34,808 bases of DNA from Lentimicrobium sp. (lineage in GTDB: Bacteria > Bacteroidota > Bacteroidia > Bacteroidales > Lentimicrobiaceae). Under the pieces are notes generated by a model. The model was not told the origin of the DNA. It worked only from the letters and a program-made list of their open reading frames with translations, and searched no databases. The stretch is taken from NCBI GenBank assembly GCA_023957275.1, contig JAMLHF010000044.1:1-34808 (forward strand), read 5' to 3'. Positions 21,064 to 29,181 of this stretch are shown here, piece after piece (the stretch's first letter is position 1; each line of letters opens with the position of its first letter). The position numbers and the translations under genes were made by a program.

Positions 21064-22428
21064 ATGAGAAAAGCATTCAAAGCATACGATATCAGAGGGA
21101 TATACAACAGCGATTTTAATGGCGGGGATGTATACAAAATCGGCTTTTTTCTGCCTACCCTGCTGAAAGCCGAAACTGTGCTGGTCGGGCACGATGTAAG
21201 AACATCATCCCCTGAAATTCTTGAATACCTGTGTAAAGGCATTACCGATGCAGGAGCTGATGTGCATGTGGCGGGAGAATGCACCACACCTATGATTTAC
21301 TGGGCAACCGCTAAGTTCAACTACCAGGCTTCGGTAATGATTACCGCATCACATAACCCTGCAAATTACAATGGCTTGAAAATTTCCAGGGCCGAAGCGC
21401 TTCCCGTAGGATTTGACAGCGGGCTTTCAGAACTGCTCGAACTGGCTGAAACTGCAGACATCAAGCCGGCCGCCATTCCGGGAACTTACAGCAGTTTTAA
21501 TTTTATTTCTGACTACCTCGATTTCCTGAAAACATACCAGGAGGATTACCGGAGTCTGCGGATAGCCATTGATTGCTCCAATGGGATGGGATCTCTGCTG
21601 GCCAGACAGTTATTTGGAGATGAACATCTTTATATTTTTGAAGATCGTGATGGCACTTTTCCAAATCACCAGCCAAATCCGCTTGAGGAAGAAAACGTTA
21701 AAGACCTGAAGCATCTGGTTACAGAAAACAACTGCGATATAGGGATGATCTTCGACGGAGATGCCGACAGGGTAATGTTTGTGGATGAAAAAGGCCGTTT
21801 TATTCAGCCTGACATGATGATTGCGGTTCTGGCCGGTTACTTTTCCGGCAAGGGCTTGACAGGGAAAGCTATTCAGGATATCAGGACATCGAAATCAGTA
21901 ACGGAAGCGGTGGAAGCCAAAGGTTTTGAAATGCACATGTGGCGGGTTGGAAGAGCCTACGCTGCTTTAAAACTAAGGGAAATTGACGGCTTATTCGGCG
22001 GTGAACTCGCCGGGCATTACTACTTCAGGGATTTTTACTATTCTGACTCAGCTTACCTGGCTGCACTGCTTATTTTGTCGGAGCTGAAAAAGCATAAAGC
22101 CCTCGGATTAAGTCTGTCCGGAATGATCGATGCAATCAGCAGATATGCAGGTACCGGTGAGATCAATTTCCACGTTGAGAAGAAAAACGAAGCGATGGAA
22201 GCGCTCAGGAAAGCTTTTTGCGACATAGAAGAGCCAGTTGCTTTTTACGATTTCGATGGATACAGGATTGAGTTCAGGGATTGGTGGTTCAATGTTCGGC
22301 CTTCAAATACAGAACCATACCTTCGCTTCCTGGCCGAAGCCGGATCACAGGAACTGCTGAATATCAAGAAGGCCAGAGCCCTTGAGATCCTTCAACCATT
22401 TATTACTGAGAACCTCCATGTACATTAG
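21064..22428 (+). CDS. Phosphomannomutase/phosphoglucomutase
   Basis: Alpha-D-phosphohexomutase that interconverts the 1- and 6-phosphates of mannose and/or glucose to supply nucleotide sugars for envelope polysaccharides. The 454-aa length and motifs fit the AlgC/ManB group. The phosphoserine loop TASHNPANYNG (94-104) has Ser96. The metal loop DGDADR (231-236) has three Asp. The sugar-specificity loop GGELAGHYYF (312-321) is the GExSGH type with Ala in place of Ser. The C-terminal phosphate loop is VRPSNTEPYLRF. The choice between mannose and glucose cannot be settled from sequence. The downstream gene starts inside its last codons (11-base overlap), so the two are translationally coupled. 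Confidence 0.92.
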   Translation: MRKAFKAYDIRGIYNSDFNGGDVYKIGFFLPTLLKAETVLVGHDVRTSSPEILEYLCKGITDAGADVHVAGECTTPMIYWATAKFNYQASVMITASHNPANYNGLKISRAEALPVGFDSGLSELLELAETADIKPAAIPGTYSSFNFISDYLDFLKTYQEDYRSLRIAIDCSNGMGSLLARQLFGDEHLYIFEDRDGTFPNHQPNPLEEENVKDLKHLVTENNCDIGMIFDGDADRVMFVDEKGRFIQPDMMIAVLAGYFSGKGLTGKAIQDIRTSKSVTEAVEAKGFEMHMWRVGRAYAALKLREIDGLFGGELAGHYYFRDFYYSDSAYLAALLILSELKKHKALGLSLSGMIDAISRYAGTGEINFHVEKKNEAMEALRKAFCDIEEPVAFYDFDGYRIEFRDWWFNVRPSNTEPYLRFLAEAGSQELLNIKKARALEILQPFITENLHVH

Positions 22429-23362
22429 GCTCCGGGGGGCATATGCCCTCCTGTTTCTGCTTCTGCTACTGCCTATTATCATCATTGCCCAAAAACCGGC
22501 ACAGCAGCATAGTAATCCGGACACAACTGAAATCAATACAATCAACAAGGCCCGGATAAACGGACTGTTGATCGGCGGTGGTCTGGCATATGCCGGCAGT
22601 ATGACCGGGCTTTACCATTTGTGGTTTAAAAATTATCCGCAATCCTCCTTTCACTTCATCAACGATAATCATGAATGGCTCCAGATGGATAAAGCAGGCC
22701 ATGCTACCTCGTCGTATTACATAGGGCTGCTCGGATATGAAGCGCTCCGTTGGGCAGGTTTCAACAATAAGAAAGCCGCATGGTATGGTGGCAGTATGGG
22801 ATTCGCCTACCTTACCGTTATTGAAATCCTGGATGGTTTCTCTGCCGGCTGGGGGGCTTCTTCCGGTGATCTGATCGCAAACAGCCTTGGATCGGCAGCA
22901 TTCATCAGTCAGCAATTAATCTGGGAGGAACAGCGCATACTTATGAAATGGTCGTTTCATATGACCGGATATGCGAAATACAGGCCCGACCTGCTTGGCA
23001 GGTCCTTTGCCGAGAGGGCCCTTAAAGACTACAATGGACAAACCATCTGGCTGTCAGCCAATATCCGTTCATTCCTGAAAAACGAACGCCGTTTCCCCGG
23101 ATGGCTGAATATTGCATTTGGCTATGGTGCTGAAGGAATGATTGGGGCGAACTCCAATCCCGCCTTCCATAACGACGAGCCGCTTCCTGGATTTGACAGA
23201 TACAGGCAGTTCTACATCTCACCGGATATCGATCTCACGAGGATAAGGACAAAATCTCCATTGCTGAATAAAACCCTTAAAACCTTCGGATTCCTGAAGA
23301 TACCCCTGCCGGCGCTTGAATTCAGCAGCAAAGGCGTAAAATTTCATCCCCTGTATTTCTAG
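22418..23362 (+). CDS. DUF2279 family envelope protein
   Basis: 314-aa protein of a family common in Bacteroidota and of unknown function. I chose the ATG at 22418, which overlaps the end of the hexomutase gene by 11 bases, because it is followed directly by a signal peptide (basic RLRG, then hydrophobic 8-24, cleavage near AQKP). An in-frame start at 22382 would add residues with no signal character. Residues 47-72 form a second hydrophobic stretch. The conserved core has NDNHEWLQMDKAGHA (82-96), YYIGLLGYEALRW (100-112), DGFSAGWGASSGDL (139-152) and KYRPDLLGRSFAERALKDYN (187-206). Such Asp/His/Gly-rich core is typical of the family. Probably periplasmic or outer-membrane associated. It ends 6 bases before the convergent ychF gene. 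Confidence 0.85.
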   Translation: MYIRLRGAYALLFLLLLLPIIIIAQKPAQQHSNPDTTEINTINKARINGLLIGGGLAYAGSMTGLYHLWFKNYPQSSFHFINDNHEWLQMDKAGHATSSYYIGLLGYEALRWAGFNNKKAAWYGGSMGFAYLTVIEILDGFSAGWGASSGDLIANSLGSAAFISQQLIWEEQRILMKWSFHMTGYAKYRPDLLGRSFAERALKDYNGQTIWLSANIRSFLKNERRFPGWLNIAFGYGAEGMIGANSNPAFHNDEPLPGFDRYRQFYISPDIDLTRIRTKSPLLNKTLKTFGFLKIPLPALEFSSKGVKFHPLYF

Positions 23363-23368
23363 GCAGAA

Positions 23369-24466
23369 CTATACATTGAAACGGATATGCATAATATCGC
23401 CGTCTTCAACAATATAGTTCTTCCCTTCGACATAAAGTTTACCGGCTTCACGGCAGGCATGTTCCGATTTCAGCTCAATGAAATCCTTGTATTTCATCAC
23501 TTCGGCACGGATAAAGCCCCGCTCCAGGTCGCTGTGGATTACCCCGGCAGCCTGCGGGGCGGTCATTCCCTTTTTAATGGTCCATGCACGAACTTCTTTG
23601 GGTCCGGCGGTGAAAAATGACATGAGGTTCAATATATCATAGGCGGAACGGACCAGTTTATTTACTCCGGGTTCCGACAGACCTGCATCCTCAAGGAAAA
23701 TGCCGCGGTCTTCAGCACTTTCCAGCTCGGCGATCTCCGCTTCCAGCGCACCGGCAATCACCAGAACCTGGGTATCCTCATTTTTTACCGCTTCCTTTAC
23801 CTGATCCACATATTTATTACCGTTCACAGCCGATGCATCATCCACATTACAAACATAAATAACCGGCTTATCCGTCAGCAGGTACATATCATCAATAAAC
23901 CGGCGGTTGGTCTCATCTATTGCAAGAGACCGCACTGACTGAAAGCCTTCGAGATGTTCTTTTACCCCTGTGAGCACATCTATTCCATGCTTTGCATCTT
24001 TGTCCCCCGATTTCGCAATTTTTTCAAGGCGCTGGATTTTCCGTTCAACCAGGTCAAGATCCCTGATTTGCAGCTCAAGATCAACGATCTCACGGTCGCG
24101 GACCGGATTTACCGAGCCCTCAACATGCGGCAGGTTTTCATCGTCGAAGCAGCGCAACACATGTATAATCGCATCCGTTTGCTGAATATCAGCCAGAAAT
24201 TTATTCCCGACGCCTTCGCCCTGGCTGGCGCCCTTAGCCAAACCCGGAATATCAACAATTTCAACAGTTACCGGCACTACCCTTGCCGATTTGATCAGTT
24301 TATCAATTTCATACAACCGGTCATCCGGAACAATAATCTGCCCCAGATTCGATTTATTGGTGCTGTATGCAAAATTTGATGTCTGCCCTTTGGTATTCGA
24401 GATACAGTTAAACAGCGTGGTTTTACCGATGTTGGTCAATCCTACAATGCCGCATTTTAAAGCCAT
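23369..24466 (-). CDS. ychF: YchF/Obg-family ribosome-associated ATPase
   Basis: 365-aa P-loop protein of the universal YchF/OLA1 family, which binds ribosomes and, unlike most Obg relatives, prefers ATP. Domains: G domain (1-about 270) with a helical coiled-coil insertion (about 128-180), and a C-terminal TGS domain (about 280-365, ending MHIRFNV). Motifs: G1 GLTNIGKT (9-16), G3 DIPGL (72-76), and G4 NVDD (207-210). G1 is normally GLPNVGKS and G4 normally NxxE (NVNE in E. coli), so both differ here. The effector region (SNFAYSTNKSNLG, 30-42) also differs from the usual PFCTIEPN. The rest, such as AGLSEPGVNKL and KGMTAPQAAGVIHSDLERGF, is canonical. I recall similar sequences in other Bacteroidota, so this is a lineage subtype and not decay. 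Confidence 0.92.
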   Translation of the reverse strand: MALKCGIVGLTNIGKTTLFNCISNTKGQTSNFAYSTNKSNLGQIIVPDDRLYEIDKLIKSARVVPVTVEIVDIPGLAKGASQGEGVGNKFLADIQQTDAIIHVLRCFDDENLPHVEGSVNPVRDREIVDLELQIRDLDLVERKIQRLEKIAKSGDKDAKHGIDVLTGVKEHLEGFQSVRSLAIDETNRRFIDDMYLLTDKPVIYVCNVDDASAVNGNKYVDQVKEAVKNEDTQVLVIAGALEAEIAELESAEDRGIFLEDAGLSEPGVNKLVRSAYDILNLMSFFTAGPKEVRAWTIKKGMTAPQAAGVIHSDLERGFIRAEVMKYKDFIELKSEHACREAGKLYVEGKNYIVEDGDIMHIRFNV

Positions 24467-24494
24467 AAGCCTGAAATCTGTTTGATTTGGGGTG

Positions 24495-24512
24495 CAAAGA
24501 TAGGCAAATGTA
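24495..24512 (-). promoter_or_regulatory. Two tandem -7 boxes upstream of ychF
   Basis: Minus-strand TACATTTG (24505-24512) and TATCTTTG (24495-24502) both match TAnnTTTG exactly, ten bases apart, 28-46 bases before the ATG. Either could serve; neither has a clear -33 box. Confidence 0.45.
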
Positions 24513-24598
24513 AGCGCACTTCGTTACTGAACACTGTGTTCAGGTTTTTTCGCTCAGGTCATTAGTTACAATTAGGATAAGACATCCCGGCCCGGATA

Positions 24599-25516
24599 TC
24601 ATTCGTAAAAATAAGACTCTCTATACGACCAGCCGGTATCAGCCTGATTCATCTCAACCGGAAAATCATCGGAATTGTAAGAATAGATACTTTCATCGCC
24701 ATAGGAATCTATCAGTTCTCCTGATGAATCATAGTATCGTTCGATCAGGGCCACCACGTTATTTTCACCGGCATAAAACCCTGCTTCGGAATAGCGGAAA
24801 ATCTGAAAATCTTTGAAAGGATTCTTTTTGTTGTCATAAGTGAAGATTCTTTCCACACTTTTATAAAAACCTTCCCGGTTATAATCGTCATTTTCAATTT
24901 CCGCAAAGCAATAAAAAATGGAATTAACAATAATAGCCCCTATGCCGGAACTCTTTAACGGGCAGCCAGCCTTGCCGGATACTTTGGTATAATAAGTTAA
25001 AGAAGAAAGATTCCCCTGCTGCCAGACGAAATCGACATATGCAAGCACAATCCACTGTTGATTGATCAGCTGCTTGACTTCCAAACGGGAAACATTACCA
25101 TCAGCGTCAGTTGAATATACCAGTTGCCTGTCTGTCACAGTCGTTGAAGTAACGATTATTTTATCTGCTATCCGTTTATAATTCAACGCATAAGTGATTC
25201 CCTGAGAATCAAAGTAAGTTGTGTGATTTACCCTGCCATCTGCATCATACTGAATAGTTATAGAGTCACCCTCTTCCGATCCGCATATAGAGACAAGCAA
25301 ATTGCTTTTATTGTAAATAAACAAAGCAGTTGAAGAATCCTGTATAAGTCCATTCTCCGTTTCCAGTGAATTCAACCTGCAAATCCGCGGTTGTCTTTGA
25401 TTATTCTGATTCTCATCAGTGTCATCATCCGCATCTTTAGTACAGGAAGTGCTGAAAAATAAAAATGATGTCAGCAGAATTAATAATCCCTGACTCAGGT
25501 TGAACATGGCTTTCAT
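24599..25516 (-). CDS. Lipoprotein of unknown function with YD-like repeats
   Basis: 305-aa protein exported as a lipoprotein: hydrophobic residues 8-22 end in a lipobox FSTSC with Cys25, followed by an acidic linker (TKDADDDTDENQN) of the kind that sends lipoproteins to the Bacteroidota cell surface. The rest is rich in Tyr, Asp and Ser, with short beta-strand units such as IQYDADGRVNHTTYFDSQG (84-102), YSTDADGNVSRLEV (129-142) and FPVEMNQ near the C-end, which recall YD/RHS-type repeats found in Bacteroidota surface lipoproteins. I do not know its role. Codon 4 is also ATG and an equally possible start. It lies 132 bases from ychF and 139 bases after the pbpC stop on the same strand. Confidence 0.78.
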   Translation of the reverse strand: MKAMFNLSQGLLILLTSFLFFSTSCTKDADDDTDENQNNQRQPRICRLNSLETENGLIQDSSTALFIYNKSNLLVSICGSEEGDSITIQYDADGRVNHTTYFDSQGITYALNYKRIADKIIVTSTTVTDRQLVYSTDADGNVSRLEVKQLINQQWIVLAYVDFVWQQGNLSSLTYYTKVSGKAGCPLKSSGIGAIIVNSIFYCFAEIENDDYNREGFYKSVERIFTYDNKKNPFKDFQIFRYSEAGFYAGENNVVALIERYYDSSGELIDSYGDESIYSYNSDDFPVEMNQADTGWSYRESYFYE

Positions 25517-25590
25517 ATGACAATGTCTTCAGTCAATTGATTTTAAATAGTTTAAGGAAAATTTTAGATTGATCATTTCAATCTTCAATT

Positions 25591-25598
25591 CAAAAATA
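25591..25598 (-). promoter_or_regulatory. Possible -7 box of the lipoprotein gene
   Basis: Minus-strand TATTTTTG, an exact TAnnTTTG match in an AT-rich context, about 74 bases before the ATG at 25516. AT richness makes a chance match more likely here. Confidence 0.3.
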
Positions 25599-25655
25599 TA
25601 TCCGGTAACGATCTCAGAAACCAGCCCTTGCCTTCACGTCCAACCCATTAACATC

Positions 25656-27998
25656 TTATATATATGTCACTTTTATCCAAATGTCACTGTTCCGGCCCAG
25701 ATTATCTGAGCAACTGATTTTATACCGGCCCTCAGCCGGCGTAAAAAATAATTTCTCGCCGGGTAGTGCCGACCTGAAGAGTTTGTCATTCAGGTACCAG
25801 TATATCCTGGCTACCCCGTTTTCGGCATTGCAGGCGAGTTGCAACTGCTGTCGGCGTCCTTTAATAATCAGGTATTCCGCACCATCGGTAAGGGAGGTAA
25901 TGACAGGGGCCCCTGAAAATTTAACAGACGGGCACCGGGGATTGTGAGGGGGCAGTTTCTGATAAGGAATCTGCATCTCATTGTACCATGCAATCAAACC
26001 CGGAGGGTAGTAAGGATAAAATACTTCCCTGTATCCTTTTTCAGGTAGACAATTTCTGCAATAGCTGATTGTCTGAGATTCATTGACAAAATGCTTCTGA
26101 AGGTGATTGCAGCGCATTGCAGGAGAAACCCCCGGTATAAAATAATCCATTACCTGATGATGGCAGAAGGTATCAGGAGGCAAACCGCTTTCAGAACAAA
26201 CCAGCCGGTAATCGAGGTCCGGGGGAGGAACAAACCATCCAGGCTGCCGGGCAGGAAGAATCGCGTTAAAAATACTGAACAGCAACGGAACGGCAAAATC
26301 AGCCCCGTTGAGTTCCGGTACCCCATTCCCCGGAAAATTGCCTGTCCATACGCCAATGGTGTAATCTTTATTGTAACCGATAGCCCATCCATCCCTTCTC
26401 CCATAGGATGTTCCGGTTTTCCAGGCAATTTCCGGAAGGTTTGCCGCATCTTTATATTGGTTTGGGAGATCAGGGCGACGGAGTTGGGTCAGGATATCAG
26501 TAATCATAAATGCCGCGCCAGGCGAACAGATGGAATCTGCATCTTCTGCCTGTGCTAAAGTATCAGCTTTAATGTACTTTAAAGGTTTGTAAATACCATT
26601 ATTCGCAAAAACAGCATAGAGTGCGGTAAGTTCTTCAAGCGTCGTCCCGCATCCTCCAAGCACAAGCGAAAGCCCCAGCCTTCCTCTGTTCGAACCAATC
26701 CATCTGAAACCGGCAGTGGCAAGTACGGATGCAAACTGATCCGTCCCGACTTTTTCCAGTAAATCCACCGCAGGCAGGTTCAACGATTGGGCCAGGGCCT
26801 GCTCCACAGTGACTTTTCCCCGCCAGGTTTCATCGTAGTTTTCCGGCCTGTAACCCGCAAAATTCTGCGGCACATCGGTCACAACCATCTTGGGCGTAAT
26901 CAGTCCCTGATCAAAAGCTATGGCATACAAAGCCGGTTTGAGCGCTGATCCGGGAGAGCGAAGTGCCTTAATACCATCCACCTGACCTTGCCATGCATCC
27001 TCATCAAAACCGGCTGATCCAAGATATGACTCCACTTCCATCGTGCGATTGTTTACCACCAGAACTGCAAGATTTCCGATCTGAAATGAACGTAACCTTC
27101 GCACATAGGCAGTTGAAAGTACCTCCACGCGATGTTGAACGGATGGGTTTATAGTTGTAAAAATTTCAGATTCTGCATAGATATCTTTTATCCTGTATGA
27201 AAGATGCCTGGCCTTGCGCACGAGCGGATACCGCTGATTGGCAAGGGGTTCATTGAGCGCATCAGCGACAACTGCAGGAGAAAATACTGCTTCCCGACCC
27301 ATTCTCTTCAGCCAGAAATCGCGTTTTTCCCTGAGCAATTCAGCATTCTCCCCGGGTTTTAATGCGTTCGGGTTATTGGGGATTACCGTAAGCATGGCGA
27401 TCTGTGCAAGACTCAGCTCCTTTGGTTTTTCTCCAAAATATTGAAGTGAAGCCGCCTTAACCCCCTCTGTATTTCCCCCATAAGGGAGAAGATTAAAATA
27501 CAATTGAAGAACCTCTTTTTTGTCCAGATGCCACTCAAGTTGAAGCGCCCTGAACATCTCCCTGATCTTTGACCCGTGGGTCCTGGGCGCGGGATCAAGC
27601 AGCCTGGCAACCTGCATGGTTATGGTCGATGCACCGGAAGTTCGTCTGCCTTTGCGGAGGTTGTTGAATAAAGCCCTGCACACCGACAGGGGATTTACAC
27701 CCGGATGATAGTAAAACCAACGGTCTTCTTTAAAAATAAAGGCCTTTTCCAGCCCTGGCGTGATCTCATCCAGACGAACCGGCATCCGCCATTTATCATC
27801 TTTGCTTAGAAAAGCATGCAACAGGGTACTGTCGGAAGCATAAACCACTTTTGACCATGAAACTTCCGGAACAGGAAAAGGAAAAACACGGTCAAACAAA
27901 AGAAAAACCAAAAAAAATGACAGGAATACAAAAGCCGGCCACAGAAAAATCAACCGTAACCACTTATGACTTATAATTCTTAAAATCCTGTTTATCAT
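25656..27998 (-). CDS. pbpC: Penicillin-binding protein 1C (bifunctional transglycosylase/transpeptidase)
   Basis: Class A penicillin-binding protein that polymerises and cross-links peptidoglycan. I chose the ATG at 27998 (MINRILRIISHKW), because the membrane helix (about 18-36) then sits at the N-terminus as in the family. The longer frame from 28088 adds 30 residues across two palindromes. A GGAG lies immediately before this ATG, closer than usual. Product 780 aa. The GT51 domain (about 65-230) has the catalytic Glu in EDRWFYYHPG (91-100). The transpeptidase domain (about 285-550) has SALK (351-354, Ser351/Lys354), SLN (405-407) and KTGT (527-530). A Cys/Pro-rich linker (600-655) and the PBP1C C-terminal domain (about 690-780) follow. 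All catalytic residues are intact. The alpha-2-macroglobulin gene that often partners pbpC is absent here. Confidence 0.94.
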   Translation of the reverse strand: MINRILRIISHKWLRLIFLWPAFVFLSFFLVFLLFDRVFPFPVPEVSWSKVVYASDSTLLHAFLSKDDKWRMPVRLDEITPGLEKAFIFKEDRWFYYHPGVNPLSVCRALFNNLRKGRRTSGASTITMQVARLLDPAPRTHGSKIREMFRALQLEWHLDKKEVLQLYFNLLPYGGNTEGVKAASLQYFGEKPKELSLAQIAMLTVIPNNPNALKPGENAELLREKRDFWLKRMGREAVFSPAVVADALNEPLANQRYPLVRKARHLSYRIKDIYAESEIFTTINPSVQHRVEVLSTAYVRRLRSFQIGNLAVLVVNNRTMEVESYLGSAGFDEDAWQGQVDGIKALRSPGSALKPALYAIAFDQGLITPKMVVTDVPQNFAGYRPENYDETWRGKVTVEQALAQSLNLPAVDLLEKVGTDQFASVLATAGFRWIGSNRGRLGLSLVLGGCGTTLEELTALYAVFANNGIYKPLKYIKADTLAQAEDADSICSPGAAFMITDILTQLRRPDLPNQYKDAANLPEIAWKTGTSYGRRDGWAIGYNKDYTIGVWTGNFPGNGVPELNGADFAVPLLFSIFNAILPARQPGWFVPPPDLDYRLVCSESGLPPDTFCHHQVMDYFIPGVSPAMRCNHLQKHFVNESQTISYCRNCLPEKGYREVFYPYYPPGLIAWYNEMQIPYQKLPPHNPRCPSVKFSGAPVITSLTDGAEYLIIKGRRQQLQLACNAENGVARIYWYLNDKLFRSALPGEKLFFTPAEGRYKISCSDNLGRNSDIWIKVTYI

Positions 27999-28009
27999 CT
28001 CCTTCAGAA

Positions 28010-28040
28010 AAAGGCTGCAGCCTTTACATTTCAATGTAAA
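28010..28040. repeat. Two abutting palindromes just upstream of pbpC
   Basis: AAAGGCTG (28010-28017) joined without a gap to CAGCCTTT (28018-28025) is a perfect 16-base palindrome. TTTACATT (28023-28030), TC, then AATGTAAA (28033-28040) gives perfect 8-base arms. The two share three bases. They lie 12-42 bases before the chosen pbpC ATG. They could be operator sites or leader hairpins; the second looks like a regulator-binding site. Confidence 0.5.
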
Positions 28041-28180
28041 AATAAAGAAACAAACATGGTTGAACCTCAATGCTGACAATTTTATCATTGATCCGTAGGA
28101 TTATTACCGCTGATAAAATTCTGATTGCTCAAATAATTTCCTCAAACAGCATGTTTGTAATAAAGTAATTACTTAGAATT

Positions 28181-28719
28181 ATGTATCTGTTCAGACTAAA
28201 TAAACGGCCCTGGATTACTATGATTCTTTAGTTTTCTATAATGCTGGCTGCATGCAGTAAAGAAGTTCCAAAGACGGAGGAAATAAGAATGAAATAACAG
28301 AAAGTTCGGGGTATTCAGCGTTTCTGGTCGTTGATGTCGTAAAACGGACAGACGGCTCATTATTTGTCTTTTCCTAAAGTTACGGCGAAGAATCTGAATG
28401 TTGATAAAACCAAAAACCCACCTGTCAATCTATTCATGTTTACCCCGGCGCCTTTTTCTTCATCCGGGCCATTTGACATTTCTCCTCCAGCGGTTTACAA
28501 TCAGATCATACTGTCAGGTGCACCCTGATGCTGAGGCAATAAATCCGGCAGGTTGATTTCAGTTGGGGGAGAAATGTTTTACAAAACAGGACTTTCAGTG
28601 CCGGGAATGGTCAGGGTGGTTTGTGAGATACTCCGTATGAAAATATGGCGCTGTCGGATAATCTGCCGGGGCAGTGTTGTGATGTTTCCGGGAATTTTAC
28701 TTTCTGGTTTTCGATTTAA
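28181..28719 (+). pseudogene. Decayed lipoprotein gene
   Basis: Reading from the ATG at 28181 gives a basic start (MYLFRLNKRPWITMIL), a TAG at 28229-28231, then FSIMLAACSKEVPKTE with a lipobox LAAC, which together form a complete lipoprotein signal broken by one stop. A one-base shift near 28279 opens GNKNEITESSGYSAF and on to a TAA at 28375. Another shift leads through PKVTAKNLNVDKTKNPP to a TGA at 28526, and further shifts give DTPYENMALSDNLPGQ and an end FTFWFSI before TAA 28717-28719, with a TGA near 28622. The residue make-up in each piece is protein-like and follows on. I cannot name the family. The order of fragments is my reading, not an alignment. Confidence 0.5.
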
Positions 28720-29181
28720 TATTTTACTTGCATTTTTCCAAAAAAAGTCATATCTTAACATCCTGTTTCAAGCTTGTTCCTTCCTGGTACTTTGGCTGCC
28801 GTTTCCATTGTTGAATGGGGATTCTCCTGTTCTTCCGGTTCAGGTGTTACTGCGTTTATGGTCCGGAATTATCCGTGGCCGGTTTTTTACATTGGGGAGA
28901 ATCGGGGCAATTCACTGATTTTTGATGCAGACAGGCTGACATTAACAACTTTTTAACACGTTTTCAGCTTGTTACATGAGAAAACCGAATGAACATATAC
29001 ATTCGCGTAATGTTATGTTACCGTTGATGCATACACAAAACCTAACAGAGGACCGGACTTCCGCTTCTTACCTGCTTTCTGTTCAATCCCGTCCATCTGT
29101 ATTTTTTCTATCCTGATCACGAGAAAATCAGGAGAATGTATAACAGCGACAAGACTAGGAATTCATTCAAAAAATCAACCC
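28720..29181. other. Non-coding region upstream of the secreted protein gene
   Basis: No gene that I can support in these 462 bases. A 121-codon frame (28553-28918) runs into this stretch, but its Cys/Arg/Phe-rich composition and TTG start argue against it. An inverted repeat, TCCTGAT (29111-29117) and ATCAGGA (29127-29133) with a nine-base loop, lies about 50 bases before the next ATG. I found no exact TAnnTTTG element. Confidence 0.5.
29111..29133 (+). repeat. Inverted repeat in the leader of the secreted protein gene
   Basis: TCCTGAT (29111-29117) and ATCAGGA (29127-29133), perfect 7-base arms around CACGAGAAA. It may be an RNA hairpin in the leader or a regulator site. Preceded by a T-rich run, not followed by one, so it is not a forward terminator. 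Confidence 0.35.

Noticed and set aside
28553-28918. 121-codon frame on the plus strand
   Set aside because: It starts with TTG, is unusually rich in Cys, Arg, Phe and Leu, resembles no family, and overlaps the end of the decayed lipoprotein gene, whose fragments in other frames look more protein-like.
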